The notes beneath the pieces were generated by a model that was given only the letters and a program-made list of their open reading frames with translations, had not been told where the DNA came from and did not search any database. DNA of 64,000 nt from NCBI GenBank assembly GCA_003864495.1, contig ML133383.1, positions 7,610,880 to 7,674,879 of the forward strand, given 5' to 3'. The stretch is from Nemopilema nomurai (Eukaryota; Cnidaria; Scyphozoa; Rhizostomeae; Rhizostomatidae). This document shows, one piece after another, positions 12,663 through 24,800 of the stretch. Numbering within the stretch: position 1 is the first letter of the stretch; the number at the start of each line of letters is the position of its first letter. A program made the position numbers and the translations under genes.

Positions 12663-12690
12663 CAATCAATCAATCAATCAATCAATCAAC
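12663..12690 (+). repeat. (CAAT)n microsatellite
   Basis: Seven near-perfect CAAT units in a row, preceded by looser CATAATCAAT copies. It lies in the probable 3' region of the tetraspanin gene; no function is implied. Confidence 0.9.
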
Positions 12691-12941
12691 TGGTTTTCTT
12701 TTGTTCCCAAAAATTTGCAAAAGGAGTTCAATTTAAAAGTTTTCCTCCCCCTGCGATTCAAGCAATTTTTGTCATGCTCGTGCAATGGTTGTTGTGCCCT
12801 GGAGCTGTTTGCTGGCCCAGACATGCTCTAGGTGTAGCAATGTTTCCTTTGTGTTGCTGACAGTGTATTTTGCTAGCCTTGGTGATGAGTCTGAATGGAA
12901 TAGGAACTCTGGTCACTCAATCGACAAACAGTATGTCGCTA

Positions 12942-12947
12942 AATAAA
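12942..12947 (+). promoter_or_regulatory. Candidate polyadenylation signal of the mucin-tetraspanin gene
   Basis: A canonical AATAAA about 630 bp after the stop codon. It is the most likely cleavage signal I found downstream, but AT-rich DNA makes chance matches common. Confidence 0.3.
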
Positions 12948-14376
12948 CATTCTGGTATTATAAGTTTTTTACTTATCAATTATTTGCTTGCTTTTCTGCT
13001 TCCACTTTTATATGACATATTGAAAAGTTTATATTTTATCAGAATTTACACGATTTTGTATTATTTCTACTGACTTATTGTTTTATGCTTTGCAATTTAC
13101 AGTATTACAGATATTTGTATTTAATTTTTTAGCAGTTGCTTCTTTGTCTGTCTATTTAAAGCTTAAGTATATCAGCAAATTTGTAGTTCAAAAACAAATA
13201 TTTGTCATTGCTCCAATTTTGATTATTTGTTTGGGACATTCTTCGTGTGGCTATGGCAATTGAAAGTCTGTTAACAAGGAACGTGCTGTCTTCCTCCCTG
13301 ATGCATATTCACTGTCCTTTCTAGTAGGAATGATACCGTTACAATATTGACTTTGATTTCAAAGGAAGAGGGAAGCAGATCTGCAGGAAATTTAAAGAAC
13401 GATGGCCTTGGGTATGCCAGTGCTGTATCAAGCACCCATTAATGTTTTAGTCGTTTGGAGATACCAGCATTTGAAATTGAGCTGTGATTACAGAAGTCAC
13501 AAGTCATCAGCTTAGCATGCTTTTGATTCTACGTCATAACACTTCCTGCAATTCTAGTTATTTTACTACAAAGGCATACCACCAACAGCCATTTGGTAGC
13601 TAACAGCAGACTGTAAAAGTTTTCTTTGGCAATTAGTGACAGCAGCGCCATGAGGCCTGTGAGCCTTTAGATATCCGGGCTGCGAAGCTGTGAAACCGGC
13701 AGAATACCAATGCTCCATACAGTTTCTTTGGTGCTTCACATCACAATGATGCCCCTTTATCCTCTGTTCGGTCACAGTTTTTCAGCATAGCAAGTTATGT
13801 CAAGTGGCCTTTCTTGTCATTGGAGGTTCGTTGCGTGACAATGGGCTAAGACAAAAATATTTTCTTGAAGATATGCTAGTTAATTTCTCCTCGTTTGCTA
13901 ACAAATCATCTTCTTCGAAATTTGGCAGACAGTCTTTTCTTCTTTTGCATATTGGCTTTTCATGCATCCAGAGTGTGTAGGTATTCAACAGTGAGACATG
14001 CCCTGCAATATCGTAAATAGTGATGATGATGTCAACCGATCAGAATATTTCCAGGACTTTAACGGAAGTCTTTCATGTTTTCAAGGTTATGACAATTTTC
14101 AACATTTTCGTCGAAGAAATGCAAGTTACATCAAATAATGGCTTTCACTTCTATGAAATGAAACGTAGTGGCATTCTTACAACAGCAGAAGTAATTTTAT
14201 GCCTTCTACAGAAGCTACATGCATATCCGTCCATTTGGTCTTTATTGGCCATAAAAAAAAGGTCAACACATATGGGTCGAAGATTCAAGAATATACCAAT
14301 TTGTTATTCCCACCTTCTCGTTCCTTAAAATACCGTTTAAACCTTCTAAAACGATCCCATTGGAGCATGAGTTTAA

Positions 14377-14715
14377 AGGAAGCAAAATGGCTTTTTCTAC
14401 AAACTTGATTTGGGGTCTATTGCGGAAAAGAATCAGCCCATCAAAGATGCTATCTTTAGAAATTCGTTACCTGTCATGTACAGTGATAGCAACGTTAATA
14501 CCTCACTGTGCATAGCAGTGAATCAACTGAGCAATGGAAAACCATGCTGGCCGGGCAGCCTACCACAGCTCACTAATATACTTGAAAATCGTGTCGGATC
14601 AACGCAGCTCTGCAGAGTGGAGCTGGGTCAAAACTTGAAAACTTTTACCACAATTGGGACAGATCCTACCCCCTGTATGTTATTCAATAATTTATGCAAG
14701 AATTATTATCTATGA
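14377..14715 (+). other. Orphan open frame, uncharacterised
   Basis: An open stretch of about 112 codons, without an ATG near its beginning, ends at TGA 14713-14715. It contains five cysteines and no membrane segment, and I recognise no domain. It could be an exon, a decayed gene or chance. The frame before it is broken by stops, and no clear splice site defines its start. Confidence 0.2.
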
Positions 14716-15162
14716 AAGTTCAAAGTCCTTTCATGTGTGGTTTTTCCGCTCTTTTAAATGAACCTTATAATCTTGTTTAAGTAAAAAGGAGTCCATATTA
14801 TGTTTACCAAACACGCAACCAAATGAACACCACTAAATGAATGAGTGGGATTCACCTAGGGCAATAAATTGACCAGTGATCTATGTTATTTTGTCTAGGC
14901 CTTGCAGAAAATAGAAATCAGGTACTCTTCGCAAGAGTTGGATCCGTTCCATTTGTCATCAGTCATCACTTTTTGTATTATCTTTTACCCGGTTTACACT
15001 GGACCGGATCCAGGTCGGTTGTTCCCCAGTTTTATGCTTGCTTTTTGGCAAGGCCCCGCTATCGCAACAACCGGATTTATTTCGCACCGGGCTACTTTCA
15101 GTCCGCAATGAAATTGGTACATATCCGAGTACACTAGATTAGGGCTCACAATATACCAGATA

Positions 15163-15461
15163 CTAAATCAGCACCGATCCGATGGGAGTTGCATTCACAG
15201 ACGCAATGCCAGGTTGATAGCCCCACAAATGGACTTTGTCCCGACTTTTTACGTTTTCCCTTTCACATCTGAAATTTGCTGACAAAGCAGAAGCAGTATA
15301 CTTACAATCGAATGCAGTTAGATGAATATTTTCAACCATCTGAGTAGCTGGAGACTTTCTACAGCCTATAATCCAAAGAGAAGGGACGTCAAAAATTGGC
15401 ACTTGTCCAGGAACCGACTTCACGTCAGATACGAAGGGGCCAGCGTCTTGAACTTTTTAAG
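15163..15461 (-). other. Orphan open frame, uncharacterised
   Basis: About 99 codons open on the minus strand with no ATG at the beginning. The composition is protein-like and includes three cysteines, but I recognise no family and found no phase-matched neighbour exon. It may be a remnant of a gene or chance. Confidence 0.2.
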
Positions 15462-16665
15462 ATCATGGCGTGAATTTGATTTCTAACAAGAAAGTTTGGC
15501 GCTTAATCACTAGTATCACTTAGTTTTGCCGGCACTCTCACTAAATGGTTTCTCTAACCCGGAGCCCCCTGTTCGCTGTTTTCGCCCCCTTGTTAGCATC
15601 CAAACCAACACTTAACACCCTTTCAAATCAGGTTCCCACATTTGGACGTATTTGAAAAAATTCAAGAGGCACAGAGTGGTCTTCTTTTCTGCATTTATTG
15701 TCATCCTAAGCTAAATCCAGGCTTTCGCAAATGAACGCTGACTATTCCCCAAACATTGTCTTGTTGAATATTTTATTGACACACTGACGGTTCATCAATG
15801 TGCTATCGCATTTTTGTCCACAATTTGTGATAACACTACTATAAGTTCTATAGTCTTTGTGACATGAACTTCAAATGTCTCACCTCTTCTGGAATGTCAT
15901 CACTTTCTTCTTGAGAATCTGGAAGAAGAGAATCAAAGTAATTTGATTTTACCAGCCAATTCTAAACTCTAAAAAATTGCCACCTATATCAAAATATTAT
16001 TCTTGTCGATGATAGATTTTCTCCTCTCTGTGTTAATGGCAGCATTGATATTTCCAGTCACCTTTCTAATGGAAATTTTCTTAACAACACCTAATTATTG
16101 CCACAATAACTCAATTTTGTCTATCCACCAATAGGGGACACGAAAGTCCTTCGTTGTCATATATAACTACAGTATGCTTGATTTGATACTCTGTTTTAAA
16201 GAAGCAAATAATTTCTTAGCCATGAATCCTCTATTTTGAGCCCACTTACTGAACACTAGAATATTTAATCTCTCAGTGTACCAAAATAGCGTTAATGTGA
16301 ATTGCAGCATTGATATTTCCAATCACGTTTTTAATATAACATTTCTTAACAACGTTTAATTATTGACAAAATTAAACTGATTTGTTGACACAAGCTTTCT
16401 CTTCATTAACTTGAAACAAGCTTGTTGCCAGCTGGCATCCCTTGCAGAAAAGTTAAATTCAAGTGCTGATGCAAAATACAGTTGAATGTTTGACTCCCTG
16501 TTCGTTAATGTTTTGCTGTTGTAGATCCTGCATTACTTTTTGCTATCAACTACTTTTGCATTTTGATTAAAGCTGCGCTGCTAATAGATGTATTTTATCT
16601 AACTTATTGTTGACTTTTTTTACTTTTAAATTGACTCGTGCCCGTTGGTAATCTACTCTTGTTCA

Positions 16666-16818
16666 TCATTGCAGCGAAAAACAAGACTTCTGATTCAGGA
16701 TGAGCTTCAAAACATTTTCTCTGCCAATATGCCACGGACACTTTTTCAACTGCTCATACATTTGCACGACGCACGTCTTCGTTTTCATCGCCGATTCCGG
16801 AAACGTTGTGAAGTAGGT
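16666..16818. other. Ambiguous exon, open on both strands
   Basis: On the plus strand, 16675-16812 is bounded by an acceptor with a pyrimidine-rich run (ending TTGCAG) and a donor GTAGGT, giving exactly 46 codons in phase 0 of a basic, helix-prone peptide. On the minus strand, 16818-16666 reads 50 codons to a TGA with three cysteines. Either could be real; I cannot choose without transcripts. No matching partner exon was found for either. Confidence 0.25.
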
Positions 16819-17069
16819 CTAAACCTTCTTCTCTTTACATTGTGTATTGTATCGGATACTTTGATAAAGAAAAACCGCAACCACGGATATGCTTGTTAGA
16901 AATCTTTCCCTTTCTTTTATGTATCTTTGTCAAGATAACTTCGTGATATGAAGATCAATGGAGAAAAGTGTAGAGGTTGCTGTGTCAAGCAGAACGCTTG
17001 ATCTTTTTGACACGAGAGACCTTCCTTTCACATGATACAACTAGGCCGGACCAAGCGCTTTCTAAGCTA

Positions 17070-17097
17070 CACCCTCCGTTCGGTCGATCCACCCCTG
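17070..17097 (-). mobile_element. hAT-like terminal motif
   Basis: Read on the minus strand from 17097: CAGGGGTGGATCGACCGAAC, a hAT-type terminal start. No partner end or transposase is visible. Confidence 0.3.
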
Positions 17098-17288
17098 ATC
17101 TGGCCCCTAATATCTGTAAATGCACACGCCTTTTTTTATAACGAAAGCAAATTACAAAAATTATTTCTCATCTGTGAAGAGGTCTGGGGCAGAACAGGGA
17201 GGCTGCGCAGTGCTCCGAAGATGCAACGAGGGAAACTGTAGGCAGCTGTTTTTCTGACGACACGCGAGTTTTTCTCTTGCGCTAGGTT

Positions 17289-20200
17289 TCAGTAATGCCC
17301 TGTAAAACTGAAAAAATAATGAAGTCTGCATGGAGCTTCATAATCACCTGTAGATCTTTTTCTTATGTGGCCCCGAACGTATGTAATTATTGGCGTGACT
17401 TCATCGAATATAGCAGCCGCGGGTGCAATTCCACATAGGTTGGTGCTGTAGCATTTGACATTGAAGCATTCTTTGCCAAGCATCAGTGCCACGTCACACC
17501 GTTTGTTTTTACAACACGAGTTCACGCATGCGTGCTGGTTGCTGACTATGCCAACGGTTTTGAAGTCCCCCGCAAGGATACCGCCACGCAGTGTTGCGCC
17601 TCGAATAGTTACACCTCGCTTGCATTTGGCACTTTCCCTTGGAACATTCAGCCACTGATCTGAAGTGTGCAAGAAGATTGTATAAAACATTCAATATCGA
17701 CTTGAGCAACGACTAAATTAATTTCTATAAAGGGTTGGCATTCGATGCTACAGGGCACTCTCTTCCATTCAAATACAATCATATGGCCAGAATTAAGGTC
17801 AATAGAAAGTATCAATTTTGTCTCTAAAATTTCCATAAAATTGTTAGCGTGAAATAGATAGAAAAATATGAATCAAAAGATGAAAAGCAGAGATGGTGAA
17901 CATGAGCACCCAATGGAAAACAAACTGGCAGCATAGGAAGCAAGAGACATATCCTTTACGAGGGTTTATACTAGACGACGACGCAATGCGCCTCTTTCGT
18001 TATTTCGGTGTGCTAATATCTTTTCTAATAGGCAATACATTAGGATTATAGATTGGACTCATATACATTAATGCATGCCTTTGTTGATTTCAAATGGTTT
18101 CTGCTTTTTATTAGTACCATTAAAGTTGGGGGCACAAATGGCTAATTTGAAGGGGGTATACTGAATCTACTTAACTTTCCTAGATGGGCTAGAAATTGGA
18201 AAATTTCGTTTGCCTTGATTCTAAACGTTCCCTGGCGTTCACATTAAAATTATCCTTAGCTATTGAACATAGACAATTTGACACTTAGTTTCACGGAGGG
18301 TTCACGTTATTGCATGAGAAGAAAGACACAAAAGGTGAAAACTCTAGCATATAGCTGTGCTTTGCTTCTGTTGTACCAAAATACGGCTAGCAAGAAGAGC
18401 AATGGTGGTCTAACTAGACCTTACTTTCGTTTTAATAAGAGTTATGGATGGGTTCAAAATCTTCACTCTATTTGCCCATTGAAGTATTTGCAAACTGTTA
18501 GTAATCAGAAAAGTTAGAATATCATTAGTCTGTTAATACCTCTCCTCCAGCCACGCCAGTCGTTAAATCTGTGAATGATAAATTTCACTTTGTCTTTGTC
18601 AGACTTCCTTGTATACAAGAGTGCTAGAATAGGGTTTAATCGTGTTATTTTTACGTACGTTACAATTCAGTTACAATTATATCATCGTATTTAGAGTTAT
18701 ATTGGTTAATATATTATTTTGCAACTATTAGCAGCAGATGAGAACAATGCGTTAAAGTATCCTCACTTCTACGTCGTTAGAGAAATGTACAAGTGTATAC
18801 ATACGAAACATAAAAAATTCAATATCACATTTTAGGCAACAGAAGAAAGGCTATTTGCTTTTGCCGTGGAGATTGGCCACCAATACATATTACTAACAGT
18901 GGCCACCTACCCAACCCAGAAGTTCAATGAAGGTGAGATATTAATACAAACAAAACCATGTTAGTGGACCTGATTAAAGACGCATTTCAGCGTGAACTGC
19001 CAAAGCTCAGAAAAGTTAGTCCCGTGCTGTTTCAATGATTGTTATCCCAAAACAGTTATACTTACATAGCGACTGGCTTTTGTCGTGATGTCTTATTCGC
19101 TCTCTCTGCCGCTGTAGTCTCCGTACTTTTTCGAATGCAGCTTTCCTGCTGGGTTTCTTGTATGACCTCGTACTGGGCATCAGATTCTTTGCGTTCTTCG
19201 CAAACAATGTCGACAGTTGCTTCTGCAGTGGTGTGACGTTTTGTTTCTTTTTCAACTCTGAGCTTTTTGTTTTCTTGCCAGAGAAGCTTTTTCTTCTAGC
19301 ATGCCTCGTTGACGACACACTTCTCTGAGTGGTCTTAGCTGGCAGCCCACTGATCGTCCCTCTTGTGGTGCTCTTGTAATCGTGTGCAGCCGTGTTGTTT
19401 GGAAACGAATTTGTCGTCGGCTGGTCACTTTTATCGATGCTTATAGTCCCAGCGTCCGAGGCATGCGCACTTACCCTTTCCCTGCCTTTGACGCCTGAGC
19501 CTGCCTCTTCATCTCGAGTGCTGCCCTGATCATACCCACCGACTGTTGCCGAGTTGGCACTTGGAGACCCCATGTGACTGGCTGTAGCACCGCTGTTTTC
19601 TAAAAGCACCTTGTCATAACCACTTCGAGAAGGGACCTTATTCTCTGTTATGCTTTTGTATCCGCTCACAGCCTTTGTAGGCTTTGCCATCTCAGAAACA
19701 GCGCTTTTCAAATTGCTCAATACAAAGTTCGCTATATCAGGTTTTGAATTATCATTCTCGATATGATTTATATATTGACTCTTCTTTGAGCTCCCCGCCG
19801 CTTCAACGTTACTTTTTGCTTCAGTTGTTTTTATTTGTTTAACTGTCGTTACCTTATGACTGCGTTCCACGTCATAGTCAGTTCTTGAAGCTTTCCCACT
19901 AGACCCATACTCAATGTCCGCCTTAGCTTTTATGCTATCATCATCATCATCATTGCCTTTGTTTTCCTTCGCATTTAAAGTCTGAGATTCTTCGTTTATT
20001 CCATCCGCGTCATCATCTTCGTCGACATTGTCCGCAAACGAGTAGCCTTTTAATGACTGAACCAGACTTTGTCCAAGCTTTGAGGGAGTCGGGATTGCGG
20101 ATCTACTGGCAGATGGCAATTTACTGTTTGGAATAATTGCTTCGGGCGAAGCATCTCCCACATCTAAGCTCGATTCCAACCCAACCAGATTACTTCCATC

Positions 20201-21833
20201 TGCTTCTTCAACTGCAGCTTGCGTCTTTGAAATAGATTTAGACAGTTTTTTAATTTGGTCTGTTTCAAGTCCTGATCCGGATTTTTCACTTTCGTCATTT
20301 AGCGAACCGGAACCTGTTCCGGACCCGGATCCCACCTCTTGTTGGTCGGGATCATGAATCTCTTGCCTTGTTTGTTGCAATATGGGAACGAATTTCGTTG
20401 CTTTTGTGGTTGTTTTTGTTGTTCTCTGGAAAACTGGCGAGGTTGGCTTCTTGTTTATAACACTTTGCTGAAAACTTTCTTTTCGATTTTGAGGCAAGGG
20501 TTTGACAATTGTTTTTGCCGTCTCTTGCTTAACCGTTTCCCCTAGAAAGGCATTTTGGTATGTTTAGAATACTCCAATAGGAGAAACAAGTTTGAATAGA
20601 CTTTTGACTTTCCAACCTGAACTCATCTGAACTAAAAAAGTAAATTTTCTATGGTGATCATGATTTAGTTTAATGCCATTTAAAATCTTCTAAATGGGAA
20701 CTTTTCAGACATTCTTAGCTTGATGTTTGCCCGTATAATTTCAAGAAAAACTTCTATTGTTAATCAAAATATTCCATGTGTTTACATGGTGTCTTATATT
20801 CAGTGAAGTACAGAATGTACTCTGCACTCACCTTCTTTGCTTAAAATTTAGTCCGTTATATTGAATAAGAAAAAATTCTAATAAATTCACAGTTCATGCG
20901 CTGATGCAACAATGTCTCAGGAGGCAGCCTTTGGTGTTGATCTCTTTTCTAGCGTTCGAGCTTGAGATAGGTGTTCAGCACAACAGTATAAATTCATTGT
21001 TATCTAACGCATCTATTTTTATCAAAGTTGATACAGCTGGAGCTGGAGTGTTATTAAGCCAACCTATTACCACTTTTATTGTTAAGATAATGCAAATTGA
21101 CAAGAAAATTAGGTATGATTGTGAATTTCTCATTGTGAAGAAACGAAACAAACAGGAACTTTGAATGGCAGAAAAATCTTATGCACAAATGGAGGTATCA
21201 GCTTTGCAGAGTGTTAAGATCATTGACGTCATAAATCACACCATAGACGAATCTCCATGAATAAGTTGCACTAGAAGAATTGATACCTTTTGTGATGAAT
21301 GAAATTTCCGCCCTGAGCTCCGTTCCTTTTCTCTTGTGGGAGATCTGGCAGGATGCATCACCTTGACAATTCACGGCGTGGCAGACTTTGTCGATCTTCA
21401 TGGCCAGGTCACACTTACTCGTCCTGCAGCACTTTGCAATGCACTCATCCATGTTGGAGACGTTTGAGAAAATCGTGTCATTCCGAGACTGTATGCCGCC
21501 ATGAAGAAAAACTCCATTTAGAATGCCACCATGGGTACATTTGTTTTCGTTATCCTCTGAAAGGAAGATATTTCAGTTGAAGTATTTTCTGAGTTGCAAT
21601 AATGCTTTCGAGTTGACAAGTGGGTATTTAAAGATAATTTTCCGGTTGAGGACAAGTTGGAGCTTAAAGAACAGGCAACTATTTTGTTTCCATTTCTTGC
21701 AAATTATGTTACGTAGCCTTTGACCCCTGTCAAGAAGCCAAACGTACATGTCCTTTGTCACAGATATTGCTACGGCAATCGCAACTTTCAATAGAATGAA
21801 AATCTGTTTGATGAAATTGCTGAACAAGAACAT
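17289..21833 (-). CDS. Secreted proteoglycan-like protein with two MANSC/PAN-like Cys8 domains
   Basis: Four exons, 21833-21713, 21556-21287, 20541-19066 and 17659-17289, are joined by three phase-1 introns and give about 745 residues. Exon 1 encodes a hydrophobic, signal-like N-terminus. Exon 2 is one Cys8 domain (residues about 46-128) with the pattern C..GG, C...CC, KCDLAM, VCH, NC, SC. The last exon carries a second copy with CVNSCCKNKRCDVAL. This resembles the MANSC/PAN-like Cys-rich domain of LRP11, HAI-1 and KIAA0319-type proteins; the family call is by pattern only. Between them lies a single exon of 492 codons, rich in Ser, Thr, Lys and Asp. It has clustered Ser-Gly repeats beside acidic residues (about 200-222), the usual setting for glycosaminoglycan attachment, and a strongly basic stretch (about 570-622) suited to binding sulphated sugars. 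A matrix or cell-surface role is inferred. Least sure are exon 1 with its donor, and whether the last exon ends the protein. Confidence 0.7.
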
Positions 21834-24800
21834 TTTTACTTGGGTCAAAGATGAAGCATTGAAAGTTTTGACTTGATTTTTTATTTAAGTCAATTTATAT
21901 GTGCTACAAACTTTGTAATGACTTGATGCGTTAATATAGTTATAGAGCCAAGATTGTCAAATTGCTCTTGAGGTAGACAGCGAAAGATTTAAGTAATGTT
22001 ATTCCTTAATTTTTCCTTCCAAAGCAAAAATTAAAACTTTGTGAGTTACTGCTTAGTTGCATATTGGCTCTAATTTTGCCAATTTTGTTTACACTATGAA
22101 GAAACAAATGTTTTAGGTATAAACGAAAATAATAGTATCCATCAAGTTAACGTTTTGTGGCGCATTCCTGATGACATTGCTTCAACCGTACTCAAGTGAC
22201 CCACAAGGAACATGCGGCATCCAGCCAACACACCTACACCCTTCATAAAGTGTAGAATCAAAACACCAACAGAATAGGCACAAACATTCCACTGAAATAT
22301 CTAACCCTGTCCATCATTAAAACAGTTAGAAGTTAATGGTCGAAATTTGATATTCCATATACCTTACGGCAAGAATTTCAAGAGGTCTGTCACTTGCAAT
22401 TAAAGAGGCAAATATTTCCGATTTTCGATATTTCCGATTTTTCATATTTCCGATTCCGATTTTTATACTTGAGATGCATGTCATTGGAACATTGCTATTT
22501 TTGTGAAAGTGGTTCAGAAAAAGTTTGTCTGCTCACAATTTCTCCATGTAAATAACAAAAGCGAGAGTAATGTAATTACATTCATTAGCAATTTCTTTCG
22601 TTATTTAGTTTGAGTATCTTAAATCTGGGATTAGAATTTTTCCCTAAAAGGGCAAGTTGGCTTTCTTTAGAATGCTCGAATGCTATAATGTTAAAAGTTT
22701 GAGCTAGCCCAATCTAATTAAGCAAAGCGCCCCAACAGAAAATGCTTCCTGACCAAGATTATACTTTATAAATGTAGCCTGCAGGTTCGATATTAACTTG
22801 TCTGTGCCACAAGCGTAAGAGCTAGACCTAAAAATGTGAGGGGTGAAGACCTAAGCACGATTGATGGATGTTAAACGATAATTTCGTCTCGCGGATAACT
22901 TTGAGGTTGACCACAAAAGAGTATCGAGGTTGAATACTCGAATTGTTTATCAACTAAAAAAGCTAGTAAAATTATTCTGTTACTCTTTCAAGATCGATGT
23001 GCATAAACCTGTTTTTAGAAGCAGTTCCCATGCTAAATGCAAAGTGGCAACATTGCCAGGTCAAGTTCTTTATTTCCAAATTGCCACGAATTCTCATTCA
23101 GAGTTTGTTTAAGTGGCTTGCAGACATGTATTTCGTCTGGAACTAGATCGATTCATCCTTGAACAGCAACTGATATATCATGCGATGATTGAACATGATC
23201 GATTCATCGTTCAGCTACTTGCATTATGTAGAAGCAATATGCTTATGTAGCTTATTAGATTTCAAGCTTTTTGCTAATGGCAAAGATGCTTGTGATACCC
23301 TTTATTGTATGATATGTGACGTAAGAAGCGAAGTGTCACGTCAGAATAGTGCTAGAAAAAGTTTAAATTAAAGTCTGAAAAGTCCAAACTTTTGACAAAG
23401 TTGAAGAGAGTGACCATCGTAGGTCAAATCGTGTTTGACAAGGCTATTGTTTGTTTGAGAAGTATAACTGATGTTGATTGGGTTGATTTCCAATGTTCTT
23501 GTGACATACATGTCTAGTGACAGAAAAACATCAAAGGTACGTTCTGGATTGACTTCCTCTGATAAGATGAAAGTTCATTGCAAGATGCAGGGGAATTTCT
23601 CTGAACAAGAATAAGATCAAACCAACCCTCTGGCCATTTAAATCAACCCAAATTATATCACTAATGTCACATCTCATATGCAAGTTAAAGTTTCATTTAT
23701 TTTTACTCACAGGAAAAAAGTTCGGGAATCAATAACTTAGACTGCATTTGGAGAAAAAAGGCAAGTACATCTGTTGATCCTTGGATGTTTTAAGGGTTCT
23801 TTGTGACAAGAGGATTTTGGACTTGCTTTTTGTAGAATTCATTCCTTATATTTACTAGCGCGTTGAAATTCTTTAGAAGAAAAAGTATGTTCTTCTATGC
23901 ACTACCATGCAACAAAACAAATAGTTTACAGGCATTTTTGCACATTCTAATACCACACCTGGCCTCTCCAGGAAAGCTTTTGTATAGGCGCTTTAACTAA
24001 GTAACAAGTAAAAAATTTCCTATCTAGGCAATGAAAAAGATGTGAGTTTTAAGTTTAAGGCTTCCAACATAGCCCTCCTCTTTTCGATTCTCAACTGTAC
24101 AATATCAGATTGCACCAATTCAAGAATAGTTGCCAAAATAGAAAGATAGAAATTGGTAGATCATCCTCAGAAGAAAGCTTTGATAGTACTAGGATCCGAT
24201 AATTTCTCTGACATTCTTTATGATCTTCGCTATGATATTTGCAAATACATAATAATCACAAAGGCCATTTTAGAGACTTTGGTATGGAAAAGCTTGGACA
24301 TAGAAATAAATAAACGGCTCAGTAATTGGCAATAAATGTAATCTTAAAGTAGTTTAGGTGCGGCTAGTTCAGATAATTTAAAAATTAGAAGGCAATGAAA
24401 CAACTCAAGCATTTAATAAACTCACTGAATACTCACCCGGTCGAAGGCTTCTAGTGCACGTCGCAAACGCTAGGTAGCAGCAAATAACTCGCAAAAATAT
24501 TGAAGTTTTAAAACAAAACATTTCATCTTCCTCATATTCCACTATACTTTTGCAGCTTAACGCCAAAACTGGCTTTGCAAACGCTCATATCGGCATATCG
24601 CAAGCACTTTACGCCGATGCTAATCAAATTACGAGGTCGAAAATTCGGCGTCCCTGCGTCGATGATCTTCTGACATCGCAAACAATGTGATCGCTGCAGG
24701 TAGAATGCCGGGGGTTTACGTGTTATAGCTGCTTTGATTGATTTGAAGCAGTGTTAATTTCAAATTCAGAGGTATTCTCAATGATTTCCTAAGTCGGTCC

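Larger units (their letters stand above)
12317..17288. other. Mostly non-coding stretch between the mucin-tetraspanin and Cys8-protein genes
   Basis: The first 630 bp are probably the 3' untranslated region of the tetraspanin (candidate AATAAA at 12942-12947). A (CAAT)n microsatellite lies at 12663-12690. Several orphan frames of 70-100 codons exist (13566-13775 minus, 14377-14715 plus, 15163-15461 minus), but none shows a recognisable domain or phase-matched partner exon. An ambiguous exon is at 16666-16818 and a hAT-like end at 17070-17097. Confidence 0.4.

Noticed and set aside
13566..13988. Two minus-strand frames of 60-70 codons
   Set aside because: No recognisable domain, no phase-matched junction between them, and such lengths are expected by chance.
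14883..15137. Two overlapping plus-strand frames
   Set aside because: Different frames over the same bases, no domain, no splice support; likely chance.
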